A stretch of DNA of 64,000 nt from JBJHDF01 sp050486405 (GTDB lineage: Bacteria > Pseudomonadota > Gammaproteobacteria > Pseudomonadales > Cellvibrionaceae): the NCBI GenBank assembly GCA_050486405.1, contig JBJHDF010000011.1, forward strand, positions 62,001 to 126,000, in the 5' to 3' direction. The notes under the pieces are model-generated. The model saw only the letters and a program-made list of their open reading frames with translations. It did not search any database and had not been told where the DNA came from. The stretch's first letter is position 1. Each line of letters starts with the position of its first letter. Below are positions 17,670 to 27,260 of this stretch, piece after piece. Position numbers and translations under genes: made by a program.

Positions 17670-19208
17670 ATGCTGACGGCCATGAACATTAAGCGGTTGT
17701 TCGTCGTCGCCCTGTTGTTACTGGCCGCGAGCTTCGCCTGGGCGGAATTGCCGGACAAAGACGCGCGGCTGAGCCCGCAGGAGATCTTTCCCCTGGCGCA
17801 GCGTTACTGCGGAAGCTGCCACGCCCTGCCGCCGCCGAACATTCTGCCCAAGCGCAGTTGGCCCCAGGTTATCAATACAATGGTTGAGCTGACCCGGGAC
17901 TATACCGGTACCGACGTTATTCCCGAGCAGGTAGTGCCACACATCATTGCGCTCTATTTCGGCATGGCCCCGGAGGAGTTGCCGGCACTGCCATACATCG
18001 ACACCGCCAGCGCCAGCGCCGAATTTCGTGAGCAGCTACTGGGGCCATCGACGCCTATCCCTCAGGTGGTGTCCATCAAGCGTGTCGACCTGGGTGAGCA
18101 TTACCCGGGGCTGACTTTCCTGGTCTGCGACGGCGAAGCCGGACAGGTCAATCTGGCGCGGGCGAAATGGGAGGACGGGCGGCTGCAGTGGAGCGAAACC
18201 AAGCTGGCCGAAGTCGATATTCCCATTACTACCCAGGTGGTGGATTTCAACGGCAACGGTCGCCTGGACATACTGGTGTCGGACCTGGGTATTCTGCCGC
18301 CGGTGGAGCAGCGCGCCGGCAAAGTGTACGTGTTGGAGCAGGACGAAAACGGCGAGTTTCACCCGCGTCTGCTGCTGGACGGTTTGGGACGTGTGACCGA
18401 TGCGCGCGCGGCGGACCTGACGGGCAACGGTCGCCTCGACCTGGCCGTTGCAGTCTTCGGTGGCAGGGGAGTTGGCGAAGCCTTCTGGTTGGAGAACATG
18501 GGTGATGGCAAATTCGAGCGCCGTGAATTGCTGTCCCTGAGCGGTGCGCTGAACCTCACGCCCGTGGATCTCAATGGCAATGGCCGCCTGGATTTGGTGA
18601 CTTTGGTGGCTCAGGAGCACCAGGTGGTATTCGCCTTCATCAACGAGGGAAATGGCCGCTTTTCCCCAATGGAACTGGCGCGCGCCGAGCACCCCATGTT
18701 CGGTGCCACCAGCCTGCTGATACACGACATGAACGGCAGTGGTCGCCCAGATATTCTGTTCAGCAACGGCGATGCCTTCGATACCCAAAACGATCCCAAA
18801 CCCTACCACGGTGTGCAGTGGTTGGAGAACATGGGCGATCTGCAATTTCGCTACCGCGACATAGGCCGCTTTTATGGCGCGGCCAATATGGCCATAGGTG
18901 ATGTCAGCGGCAACGGCGCCAAAGACGTGGTGGTCAGCAGCTGGGTAAATGTTTGGGAAGATGCCAAGCGTCAGTCATTGGTGTGGTTTGAAAACGACGG
19001 CGAAGGCAATTTTACGCCCCGCCCGATCAGCGGTAATATCGGCAGCATGGTGCCCATCGAATTGGTGGACATCACCGGCAACGGACGTTTAGATATGCTC
19101 ACCGGCGCTTTCCGCATGGACATCATGCGCGCCATCGCCATGGATGAGCCCGTGCCTGGGGATCAAGTCAATCCGCGTCTGCGTTTTTACCAAAACCTGG
19201 CGCCTTGA
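17670..19208 (+). CDS. Secreted cytochrome c / FG-GAP repeat protein
   Basis: 512-aa exported protein. The signal peptide is followed by one c-type haem motif (CGSCH, about residue 50), then a region of FG-GAP/VCBS-type propeller repeats, each with a D-x-[NT]-GNGRLD core (seen at least six times between about residues 190 and 490). The start at 17670 lies two bases after the halogenase stop, so both are expected on one mRNA. FG-GAP propellers bind Ca2+ and usually serve in recognition or adhesion, and the haem suggests electron transfer to or from a bound substrate. A redox partner for the halogenase-linked pathway is possible but unproven. The 3' end overlaps a convergent gene by 22 bases. 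Confidence 0.78.
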   Translation: MLTAMNIKRLFVVALLLLAASFAWAELPDKDARLSPQEIFPLAQRYCGSCHALPPPNILPKRSWPQVINTMVELTRDYTGTDVIPEQVVPHIIALYFGMAPEELPALPYIDTASASAEFREQLLGPSTPIPQVVSIKRVDLGEHYPGLTFLVCDGEAGQVNLARAKWEDGRLQWSETKLAEVDIPITTQVVDFNGNGRLDILVSDLGILPPVEQRAGKVYVLEQDENGEFHPRLLLDGLGRVTDARAADLTGNGRLDLAVAVFGGRGVGEAFWLENMGDGKFERRELLSLSGALNLTPVDLNGNGRLDLVTLVAQEHQVVFAFINEGNGRFSPMELARAEHPMFGATSLLIHDMNGSGRPDILFSNGDAFDTQNDPKPYHGVQWLENMGDLQFRYRDIGRFYGAANMAIGDVSGNGAKDVVVSSWVNVWEDAKRQSLVWFENDGEGNFTPRPISGNIGSMVPIELVDITGNGRLDMLTGAFRMDIMRAIAMDEPVPGDQVNPRLRFYQNLAP

Positions 19209-22200
19209 ATCGGGCTAAGCCTGCTGGTGGAGCGAAAGCGATAAGCTAAACGCCTCGTGCCGCAGCATATCAACAACAGCAGCAACCAATAATGGGCCGA
19301 TACCAAGCCGCCGGACCGGGTGGTATCAGTGGGCGCGGCACTTGGTGGATGTGGCTCAGAGACATCGTGGGAAACGCCCCCCACAAATCGGATAACCCCA
19401 TTGAGTGCGCCATCGCTATCGTTTTTCCCGCCATCAGTAACTCTAACCTGCAGGCACTCGCTATTCGACATTGAATGTAAACTATATGCTACATGATTGG
19501 GATAGGGGCAAATGCCGTTAATGCGCTGCGCGTAGGAAAGCGCATTTCCCGGCTCTGCTGTAAATTCACGCCAGCCAGAGTTTTCAACAAACACCTTCAG
19601 CTTTGATGTGCTTATTAGCGGCTTGTCCAGAGGTATAACAACCGTGGCGACACTTCCCGCATAGGGGAGCCTATAGATCTCGAAGTCGAACACCAAGTCC
19701 GGCAAATTATCGTCCTCAACAATCTGCAGGTATTGGCTTTCAGCTAGGGTTAATGGAACATCCTGCCAATCGCGCAGGTCCAAACCAGCCTTATACAGTT
19801 GGGTCTGCTGCGCGAAGTTTCCGAGGCGCAAACCCAAATGTGATTCTGCTTGTATAGGATCGTACCAATTACTATTCGCCAGGACCAAAAATGGCCTGTC
19901 GTCCGAATACAAACAATCAGGAATACGATTCTGGCTGGAATCAATAGGAAGATTTTCAGTGCAATCTTCCGTAGGTAGGTCTCGCGTTGACACTTTGACG
20001 AGGTCAGTAAACGTTACTAGTTCAGCGCGGGGTGTTCTTCGCGACAGGACGGCACTAACAGTGTAAAACCCATCCGCGAGAGAATCCGTTGATACATAAA
20101 GTGAAGAGCCATCCACAATGCTATTGAAAACTAGAGATTCATCAGATTTGCTCCAGTCAACAATAATACTTGACGGGGGGGCGGTGCTGCTAATATTCGC
20201 CTGCACTTCAAACTCACCAAGTCTAGGATCAATGTAAGAAACGGGTTTGCCTTGCTGAGTGATAGTGAAGTAGACAGAAAACACGACGTCTTGCTCGGTG
20301 AGATCAACGATAGTGGTACTGTTGCCGCCCGCCTTCGCTCCAATTGGCTCGTCCATGGAAAACGAAACAACAACCGGAGATTGCCACAAAGACGCTCTGG
20401 GCGTTGTATTTGTGTACCCTGAAAGCTCAAAACTGATCGGTACGAAAGCCACGTTTCCGAACAACTCAGCTTCGCCTTCCAACACCTGATAAGAAAAAGG
20501 AACCAATACAGGATACTCGACGGGGTATCCGTTTAGAAATGCCTGCAAAGGATAGTTCCGGCCCTCTCTAGCGTACGCGGATGGTAAAAAAGAAACCACG
20601 GGATCAATGAAAACACGTTGCTTTTTGTGTACTGCATTGCCGTTTGCATCAGTAGCCGACCAAACGATATCGTGTGAACCAGGCGGATAAAACTGCTTGC
20701 TGTTCGAGCTGACTGGAATGCCAAGCCCGGTGTGATCCATTGCGGTAGCGGATCCGGAGTCTACGTAAGTGTAAGCACTCAACGCTGGTAGCCTTACGTT
20801 GCTTGGGACTACCAGAGTAGGTGAGGTAAAGCTACTATCGCCTTCGAGATACCGGACTAGATAGGTTCGTCCATCGCCATCGGGATCAAGGTGAGCGTCG
20901 TTGGGGTCGTAAGGGTCCAATCCCCAAGCGATCTCCACCTCGTCAGGTATTCCATCTCCATCGCTGTCAAAATATTTACTGTCTGGACCTGGCTTTCCTG
21001 ACCACTGTAATATACGTACACCAGCTTTGCTATCGTTGCTTACAGCGCATATACCTTGCTGATCTCGAGTCACCGCGCAGGAAAAATATTCCTCCCTGCC
21101 AGGAACGTGAAAAAAAACGGATTCGTTGTTGCGAAAATTCCCTTGTAAATCAAGAGTAACTAAAGCGAAAGCATTGCCGGCATTGATCAACGGGACACCA
21201 AAACTGGCCGAGTCTCGCTGAGGGTAGTCTCCTCTGTTTTGCGTAGCGACGGCCACAATGGTATCTTGAAACTGATACGCTTTGTGGTTGTAGAAAGGCA
21301 TATTTAGGCTATCGTACATTATCAGAGGCTCACCGTTGTTAAACGTGGGTAGTGGCTCTCCATTCTCGCTTAGCACCCAGTAAAACGGTGCGAAGTCACC
21401 TTCGCATGAAGGGTCTTCCAAACAGCTTTCACCAAGGACTAGGTAACCATCAGTACCCGTCAATTTGACTACTTGGCTGGGATGCATGCCCTGTGGAAAA
21501 GAGAACAGTATCTGCGGTTCACCGGCGCTTTGGCGTTGAGAAAGATCTATTCTTTGGTAAACAAAGCTAGATCCAGCTCCATCCTGAGGTAAGGATTGAA
21601 TAAGTTTGAGTGCATTGTCTTGAGAAACAGACAAACTATAGTGAAACGGTGGCCTTGTTGTCCTCAACCCCTCAAAGAAAACTTGATAGATGCCATCTGT
21701 CCAGCGGGATTCAACCGGGTTTCCGTTGCGATCAATGTGCAGGATAGTCGCTGTGGGAGAGCTGGCTACGTTTCCGTCTACAGCTGCCTTTGTATAAGTA
21801 ATAATAACCTCGTCATTGGGAGTTACGGCTAGGTTTGGCATGCCAAGACTACGTAGGCCCCGAAAAGTATCAGTATGGAAAATCCGTGCAATTACAAGAG
21901 AAGAGGAGCTTTGGTACGTATCGTTTACGCGATATACCCGAAGGCCGTCTTCCGCAACAAGCAGTACAAAAAGCTCTCCGCTATCGTTAAACTTCATGTC
22001 CGCAACGAAAGTTGGCCTTTCTGTTGTTGTTTCGAGCAGTGTGGCGGTTCCGTTAATGCCAAAGCTATTGTCTTGGCGTCCCGTCGCAAAATAACGCTTT
22101 AGTTGAACGGATAGTTTTCCCGCCGCAGTCTCCTTGACAATCCCTGCTATCCAGCGCTTCTCCGAATCAACGGCGACCGCGTCGGTTCTTGCCCGTGCGC

Positions 22201-23557
22201 CTACAAAAGTAACGGCTTTCCGTCCGTTTGTGCCAAACGATGTATCCCAGCCACTAGAAAAGTCAAACCGCCAGAGCCCCACATTGCTTCCTTCGTTCGT
22301 TGTGGTATTGGTGGGTAGAAAAAACCCAACACCTTCAATTACGATGGGAGATATTTCTACGCGTTCTGAGCGACCAGACTCTATAGATCGAATAGGGGGT
22401 CTGATGATCGAGTAATCTGGGAGAATCGATTCAAAGTTATCGTCGTAGCGTTTAACATGCATACTGGGGACCGGGAAATCGGAACCCAAGTGAGGCTGCC
22501 GTGTTGCAAAATCGGCTAGGCAATGCCACTCACCCTGAGCACGAAAGCAGCTATAGTAAGTAAACAACGATAGCGGTAAGTTGTTGATGAATCGTGTTTC
22601 GATGAGCTGTCCTTGACCGTCAAGGATTGCAACGCGAAGTCGGTCGGAACTGGACGCAGGGGGAGTCTCCTGAGAGAATACGTATATACGGTTGTCATGA
22701 TGCGTAATCTTAGCATCAGCGAATCCTGTGCGATCTGAGATTACTTTATGGTATGAAGCAGAGCCAAACGAAGGATCAGGGTGACCCGACTCGGTCAGTC
22801 GATAGTATCTAGTCTCGAAATCGCTGGAAAAATATAACGTCAAAAGGTGGGGTCTATCTTGATCATCGAGTTGTAGATAACCAATCCGTATTGCGTTGTT
22901 CGATTCGATGGAAGCTAACCCATTGTTACCGAAACCAATATCGGGGCTGCCATCAGGCAATATGCGCCTGGCAAAAACGCCCGGTTGACTAGTGCCAGGC
23001 TTAGTGGCCTCCCAGGCGAGAACAACCCGGTCTTTTGAGTCAACCGCGTAGTGACTAGTCAGTGTGGGATCGACATGAACTTTATCATGGTGAAACGGTT
23101 GAAACGCTGGATCTAATGCTCCGTTGGGCAACAATCTGACCAGAAGATGGTGATAAATGGGAGCCGGAGGTGAAAAGGACTGCATCTGACCAGCAAACCC
23201 CTGTGCGAGCATGACATATAGTCTGCCATGACTGTCTTCGACCACGGGATAGGCGACACTGTTAAAATGCCCTTGCCCAAGTTCACTAAGGAACACATAC
23301 CCGTCCCGACCGAACGTGGTGTCAACCGTGCCTTGAGAGGTGAACTTTACAATCAGCTCTTTCCCGGAGGAAGTTCCCGATAGAAAAAAGCCGCCGTTGA
23401 TGGAGGGAATCCCGTTTCTTACATCAGAGAAGGGCGAGATGTCGTCGTAAAAGTGATCGCTGACAGGGTAGTGCACCTCGATATCCTGGGCAAGCACCTG
23501 TGGAACGACAAAGAGCAGAAACGCACTAGAAAGCAGCGCATATACTGATATTTTCAT
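19187..23557 (-). CDS. Large surface protein: delta-60-type repeats, anchor domain
   Basis: 1456-aa exported protein with a strong ribosome site (GGAGGCCTTATA before ATG 23557) and a signal peptide ending near AQ-D. The first half has repeats with a V-D-x-[TS]-FG-x-[DN]-G core, as in delta-60 repeat proteins. A Ca-binding DSDGDGIPDEVE / DPDGDG stretch lies near residues 865-895. The C-terminal part resembles 'choice-of-anchor U' domains (DGGKNDSDGALNGVI). It ends with GG, a hydrophobic helix and an Arg-rich tail, like a GlyGly-CTERM sorting signal. The gene is visibly AT-richer than its neighbours (many AAT, GAT, TTT codons), which suggests acquisition. Host attachment or surface display is inferred. 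Confidence 0.78.
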   Translation of the reverse strand: MKISVYALLSSAFLLFVVPQVLAQDIEVHYPVSDHFYDDISPFSDVRNGIPSINGGFFLSGTSSGKELIVKFTSQGTVDTTFGRDGYVFLSELGQGHFNSVAYPVVEDSHGRLYVMLAQGFAGQMQSFSPPAPIYHHLLVRLLPNGALDPAFQPFHHDKVHVDPTLTSHYAVDSKDRVVLAWEATKPGTSQPGVFARRILPDGSPDIGFGNNGLASIESNNAIRIGYLQLDDQDRPHLLTLYFSSDFETRYYRLTESGHPDPSFGSASYHKVISDRTGFADAKITHHDNRIYVFSQETPPASSSDRLRVAILDGQGQLIETRFINNLPLSLFTYYSCFRAQGEWHCLADFATRQPHLGSDFPVPSMHVKRYDDNFESILPDYSIIRPPIRSIESGRSERVEISPIVIEGVGFFLPTNTTTNEGSNVGLWRFDFSSGWDTSFGTNGRKAVTFVGARARTDAVAVDSEKRWIAGIVKETAAGKLSVQLKRYFATGRQDNSFGINGTATLLETTTERPTFVADMKFNDSGELFVLLVAEDGLRVYRVNDTYQSSSSLVIARIFHTDTFRGLRSLGMPNLAVTPNDEVIITYTKAAVDGNVASSPTATILHIDRNGNPVESRWTDGIYQVFFEGLRTTRPPFHYSLSVSQDNALKLIQSLPQDGAGSSFVYQRIDLSQRQSAGEPQILFSFPQGMHPSQVVKLTGTDGYLVLGESCLEDPSCEGDFAPFYWVLSENGEPLPTFNNGEPLIMYDSLNMPFYNHKAYQFQDTIVAVATQNRGDYPQRDSASFGVPLINAGNAFALVTLDLQGNFRNNESVFFHVPGREEYFSCAVTRDQQGICAVSNDSKAGVRILQWSGKPGPDSKYFDSDGDGIPDEVEIAWGLDPYDPNDAHLDPDGDGRTYLVRYLEGDSSFTSPTLVVPSNVRLPALSAYTYVDSGSATAMDHTGLGIPVSSNSKQFYPPGSHDIVWSATDANGNAVHKKQRVFIDPVVSFLPSAYAREGRNYPLQAFLNGYPVEYPVLVPFSYQVLEGEAELFGNVAFVPISFELSGYTNTTPRASLWQSPVVVSFSMDEPIGAKAGGNSTTIVDLTEQDVVFSVYFTITQQGKPVSYIDPRLGEFEVQANISSTAPPSSIIVDWSKSDESLVFNSIVDGSSLYVSTDSLADGFYTVSAVLSRRTPRAELVTFTDLVKVSTRDLPTEDCTENLPIDSSQNRIPDCLYSDDRPFLVLANSNWYDPIQAESHLGLRLGNFAQQTQLYKAGLDLRDWQDVPLTLAESQYLQIVEDDNLPDLVFDFEIYRLPYAGSVATVVIPLDKPLISTSKLKVFVENSGWREFTAEPGNALSYAQRINGICPYPNHVAYSLHSMSNSECLQVRVTDGGKNDSDGALNGVIRFVGGVSHDVSEPHPPSAAPTDTTRSGGLVSAHYWLLLLLICCGTRRLAYRFRSTSRLSPIQGARFW

Positions 23558-23558
23558 T

Positions 23559-23588
23559 ATAAGGCCTCCAGCCATAGCTGGGCCTTAT
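23559..23588 (-). promoter_or_regulatory. Hairpin enclosing the Shine-Dalgarno of the large surface gene
   Basis: An inverted repeat with arms ATAAGGC..CCAGC and GCTGG..GCCTTAT, allowing one small bulge, ends two bases before the ATG of the surface protein gene. Its 3' arm contains GGAGG, the ribosome site, so the folded RNA would hide it. It also lies about 30 bases after the napC stop and could double as a transcript end, but no U-tract follows. Confidence 0.55.
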
Positions 23589-23619
23589 GGTATCACAGCA
23601 GGAAAACTGGGAGCACAAG

Positions 23620-24270
23620 CTACCTGAGCAAATACGCGTCCAATGCCCGCAATTGATAGGTGTCCTCGGGAAAGCTGTGATGCGCGCCGACGGGCACGCC
23701 GGTCATATCCGGCAGCCGGTGCGCCACGCCCTTGTGGCAGTCGATGCAGGTTTTCTCACCGGTGGCCAGCACTGTGGAGTGCATGGCGCGGGCGCGCGGT
23801 GATTGCAGGGTAAAATCCATATACTCGAAGTTGTGGCAGTTGCGGCACTCCAGCGAATCGTTGGCGCGCAGGCGGCGCCACTCGCGCTCGGCCAGTTCCC
23901 GCCGCTTGGCTTCAAATTTTTCCTCGGTGTTGATGGTGCCGAAAATCCAGCCCCAGACTTCCTTGGACGCCTCCATCTTGCGCGCGATCTTGAAGGTCCA
24001 GTCGTGGGGCACGTGGCAGTCGGCGCAGGTGGCGCGCACGCCGGAGCGGTTGGTGTAGTGCACCGTGGGAATCAGTTCCCGATAGGGGTTGGCCTGCATT
24101 TCATGGCAGCTGATGCAGAACTGCTCGGTGTTGGTAATCTCCAGCGCCGTGTTGAACCCGCCCCAGAAGATGATGCCGGCGACAAAACCGCCCAGGGTCA
24201 GAAAACCCAAGCTGAGGTGAGCCGCCGGCCGGTTGAAGATCTTCCAGTAATTCTTGATGGTTTTCCGCAT
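23620..24270 (-). CDS. napC: Tetrahaem quinol dehydrogenase NapC
   Basis: 216-aa membrane-anchored cytochrome of the NapC/NirT family that passes electrons from quinol to NapAB. One N-terminal membrane helix (about residues 18-38) is followed by four haem motifs: CISCH, CADCH, CRNCH and CIDCH. This is the usual NapC set, and the length is typical (about 200-220). It is the last gene of napEDABC, with napB 11 bases upstream. Confidence 0.93.
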   Translation of the reverse strand: MRKTIKNYWKIFNRPAAHLSLGFLTLGGFVAGIIFWGGFNTALEITNTEQFCISCHEMQANPYRELIPTVHYTNRSGVRATCADCHVPHDWTFKIARKMEASKEVWGWIFGTINTEEKFEAKRRELAEREWRRLRANDSLECRNCHNFEYMDFTLQSPRARAMHSTVLATGEKTCIDCHKGVAHRLPDMTGVPVGAHHSFPEDTYQLRALDAYLLR

Positions 24271-24281
24271 GATCCGCTCGC

Positions 24282-24746
24282 TTACTGGCGCTCCAGGATG
24301 GCTCGTTGCAACACTTCGTCAATGGTCTGAAAGCCGCTGGTCTTGACCGGCGCTATGTCGTTCTGCGGCAGGTGGCACTGCACACAGAAGTAACGCCGTG
24401 GCGACACTGCCGCCAGCGCCTGACCGTCGCGATCCCAAAAATGGGTGATACTCACCATGGGCGCGCCGCTGGCCTCGGCGGTGCTGCGGCTGTGGCAGGC
24501 CAGGCACTGATTGTAGTTCTTGTCTATCTGGTAGCCGCGAATGCTGTGCGGGATCATGGGCGGCTGTTCCGGCCAGGCTCGGGTGGGGCGGGGCATGGCG
24601 GTGATTTCCCGGGGAATCGGCGGCGCCACGGCGTTGTCGGTCAGGGTGCCACCGGGCCGAATGCCGTCTGGGGCCGGGTCATCGCGCAGTTCCTGGGCAT
24701 GGGCGGTCAGGGCCAGGGCGAGAAAAGCGGGCAGTAGCAGTCTCAT
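24282..24746 (-). CDS. napB: Periplasmic nitrate reductase small subunit NapB
   Basis: 154-aa periplasmic dihaem cytochrome that feeds electrons to NapA. A signal peptide (residues 1-17) and two CxxCH motifs (CLACH and CVQCH) are present, with the R-A-x-PEQPPMIPHS segment characteristic of NapB. The length is in the family range (about 140-165). It sits nine bases after napA in the operon. Confidence 0.93.
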   Translation of the reverse strand: MRLLLPAFLALALTAHAQELRDDPAPDGIRPGGTLTDNAVAPPIPREITAMPRPTRAWPEQPPMIPHSIRGYQIDKNYNQCLACHSRSTAEASGAPMVSITHFWDRDGQALAAVSPRRYFCVQCHLPQNDIAPVKTSGFQTIDEVLQRAILERQ

Positions 24747-24755
24747 GATGTTCTC

Positions 24756-27260
24756 CTAGGCCAGGCTGATCAGTTCCACGCGGACGGCGCACTTCTTGAA
24801 GTCCGTCTGCAGGGAGATGGGGTCGGTGGCATCCAGTACTACCTTGTTGATCAGCCGGTTGGCGTCGAAAAAGGGCACGTAGATCAGCCCCCGGGGCGGT
24901 TTGATACGGCCGCGTGTTTCCACCCGGGCGCGGATGCTGCCGCGCCGGCTGATCACCCGAATCTCGCTGCCGCGGCGAAAGCCCTGGGCCTGGGCATCGT
25001 CGTAATTCATGTACACCAGGGCGTGGGGCACGGCGCGATTGATCTCCTCCACCCGTTGGGTCATGGTGCCGGTGTGCCAGTGCTCGAGTACGCGGCCGGT
25101 GCTGAGCCAGAAGGGGTATTCGTCATCGGGGCTCTCCGCCGGCGGCTCATAGGGCAGGGCGAAGATGATGGCACGGTTGTCCGGCTTGCCGTAGAACTGC
25201 ACGCCGCTGCCTTCGGCCACATAGGGGTCGTAGCCCTCGCGGTAGCGCCACAGGGTTTCCTTGCCGTCCACCACGGGCCAGCGCAGGCCGCGCTCGCGGT
25301 GGTAGACATCGAAGGGCGCCAGGTCGTGAGCCTTGCCCCGGCCAAAGCGGGCGTACTCCTCGAACATGCCCTTCTGCAGGTAGTAGCCAAAGTGGTGGGA
25401 TTCGTCGTTGCGGTAGCCTGCGGCGATATCCGACAGCGGGTAGGAGTCGATCTCGCCGTTGGCGAACAGCACCTCATACAGGCTCTTGCCGCGAAATTCC
25501 GGCGCCTTGCTCAGCAGTTCCTCGGGCCAGACGTCGTTGGTGGTAATGCGTTTGGAGAATTCCACCAGTTGCCACAGATCCGAGCGGGCTTGCCCTGGCG
25601 GTGGTACCAACTGATGCCAGAACTGGGTACGGCGCTCGGCGTTGCCGTAGGCGCCTTCCTTCTCCACCCACATGGCGCTGGGCAGAATCAGGTCGGCGGC
25701 CTGGGCGGATACTGTGGGGTAAACGTCCGATACGACTACAAACGCCTTGGGATTGCGCCAGCCTGGCAGAATCTCCTGCATTACGTTAGGGCCGGCCTGG
25801 ACGTTGTTGGTCACCTGGGTCCAGTAGACGCGGATCACCCCGTCCTTGAGCTTGCGGCTCTGCTCCACGGCGGAAAACCCTACCTTGTCGGGAATGGTGC
25901 CGGCGGGCAGCTTCCAGATCTTCTCGGTCATTTCCCGGTGGGCGGGATTGGTCACCACCATGTCCGCCGGCAGCCGATGGGCGAAGGTGCCCACTTCCCG
26001 AGCGGAGCCGCAGGCCGAGGGCTGACCGGTGAGGGAGAAGGGGCTGTTGCCCGGTTCGCTGATCTTGCCGGTGAGCAGGTGCAGGTTGTAGACCATATTG
26101 TTGGCCCAGACGCCGCGGGTGTGTTGGTTGAAACCCATGGTCCAGGTGGACATGACTTTCTTGTTCGGGTCGGCGTAGATCTCCGCCAGGCGCCTGAGGC
26201 GTTCGGCGGGTACGCCCGTTTCCCGGGCGGCCCGGGCCAGGGTGTAGGGTTTGACGAACTCGGCAAAGTCGTCAAAGGAGATGTCGCTCCAGGTGTTGGC
26301 ACGGTCGGCACCAGTGGCGCGCTGCTGTCGTGGGTCTTCCGGGCGCAGGCCGTAGCCGATATCGTCCTGTCCTTTGGCGAAGCGGGTGTACTTGTCCACA
26401 AACTCCCGGTTGACCTTGCCTTCCTGAATGATGTGGTTGGCGATGTAGTTGAGAATGATCAGGTCCGTGTGGGGTTTGAAAATGATGGGCAGATCCGCCA
26501 GTTCGAAGCTGCGGTTCTCATAGGGCGACATGACGACCACTTCCACGTGGGGGAAGGACAGACGGCGGTCGGTGAGCCGGCTCCAGAGTATGGGGTGCAT
26601 CTCCGCCATATTGGCGCCCCAGAGCACAAAGGCGTCGGCGTGTTCGATGTCGTCGTAGACGCCCATGGGCTCATCCATGCCGAAGGTGCGCATAAAGCCC
26701 GCTACCGCCGAGGCCATGCAGTGGCGGGCGTTGGGGTCGATGTTGTTGCTGCGCAGCCCGCCCTTGAACAGTTTGCTGGCGGCGTAGGCCTCCCATACGG
26801 TCCACTGGCCGGAGCCGAACATGGCCACGCTTTCGGGGCCATCTTCGCGAATCGCCTCCTTGAACTTGTCCGCCATCAGGTCCAGGGCCGTGTCCCAGCT
26901 CACCGGCTGGAAGTCGCCGTTCTTGTGGTAGCGGCCGTCGCGCATGCGCAGCAGTGGCTGCTGCAGGCGATCCGGGCCGTAGAGAATCTTGGACAGAAAA
27001 TAGCCCTTGACGCAGTTCAGCCCGCGATTGACATCGGCCTTGACGTCGCCGTGGGTGGCCACCACCCGGTCGCTGTGGGTGGCTACCATGACGCCGCAGC
27101 CCACACCGCAAAAGCGGCAGGGTGCCTTGTCCCACTTGAGCGTGGTCAGCTCGCGATTGGTAACCAGGTTGCTGGCGGCTGCCGGCAGGGCAACGCCTGC
27201 CGCGGCAGCGGCGGCGGCGGCGGCGTTGGCTTTGGCAAACTCGCGGCGGGTCAGCTTCAT
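24756..27260 (-). CDS. napA: Periplasmic nitrate reductase catalytic subunit NapA
   Basis: 834-aa molybdenum enzyme reducing nitrate to nitrite in the periplasm. The Tat signal is TRREFAKANA. The [4Fe-4S] motif is C-x2-C-x3-C-x(~27)-C (CRFCGVGCG ... NCVKGYF). The Mo-bis-MGD ligand is the Cys in ARHCMASA (about 173). The C-terminus is the usual dinucleotide-binding domain. The length matches known NapA (about 830). The ATG at 27260 overlaps the napD stop by four bases. In-frame sequence upstream lies inside napD and is not used. Expression is probably anaerobic or nitrate-linked through the FNR box upstream of napE. Confidence 0.96.
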   Translation of the reverse strand: MKLTRREFAKANAAAAAAAAAGVALPAAASNLVTNRELTTLKWDKAPCRFCGVGCGVMVATHSDRVVATHGDVKADVNRGLNCVKGYFLSKILYGPDRLQQPLLRMRDGRYHKNGDFQPVSWDTALDLMADKFKEAIREDGPESVAMFGSGQWTVWEAYAASKLFKGGLRSNNIDPNARHCMASAVAGFMRTFGMDEPMGVYDDIEHADAFVLWGANMAEMHPILWSRLTDRRLSFPHVEVVVMSPYENRSFELADLPIIFKPHTDLIILNYIANHIIQEGKVNREFVDKYTRFAKGQDDIGYGLRPEDPRQQRATGADRANTWSDISFDDFAEFVKPYTLARAARETGVPAERLRRLAEIYADPNKKVMSTWTMGFNQHTRGVWANNMVYNLHLLTGKISEPGNSPFSLTGQPSACGSAREVGTFAHRLPADMVVTNPAHREMTEKIWKLPAGTIPDKVGFSAVEQSRKLKDGVIRVYWTQVTNNVQAGPNVMQEILPGWRNPKAFVVVSDVYPTVSAQAADLILPSAMWVEKEGAYGNAERRTQFWHQLVPPPGQARSDLWQLVEFSKRITTNDVWPEELLSKAPEFRGKSLYEVLFANGEIDSYPLSDIAAGYRNDESHHFGYYLQKGMFEEYARFGRGKAHDLAPFDVYHRERGLRWPVVDGKETLWRYREGYDPYVAEGSGVQFYGKPDNRAIIFALPYEPPAESPDDEYPFWLSTGRVLEHWHTGTMTQRVEEINRAVPHALVYMNYDDAQAQGFRRGSEIRVISRRGSIRARVETRGRIKPPRGLIYVPFFDANRLINKVVLDATDPISLQTDFKKCAVRVELISLA

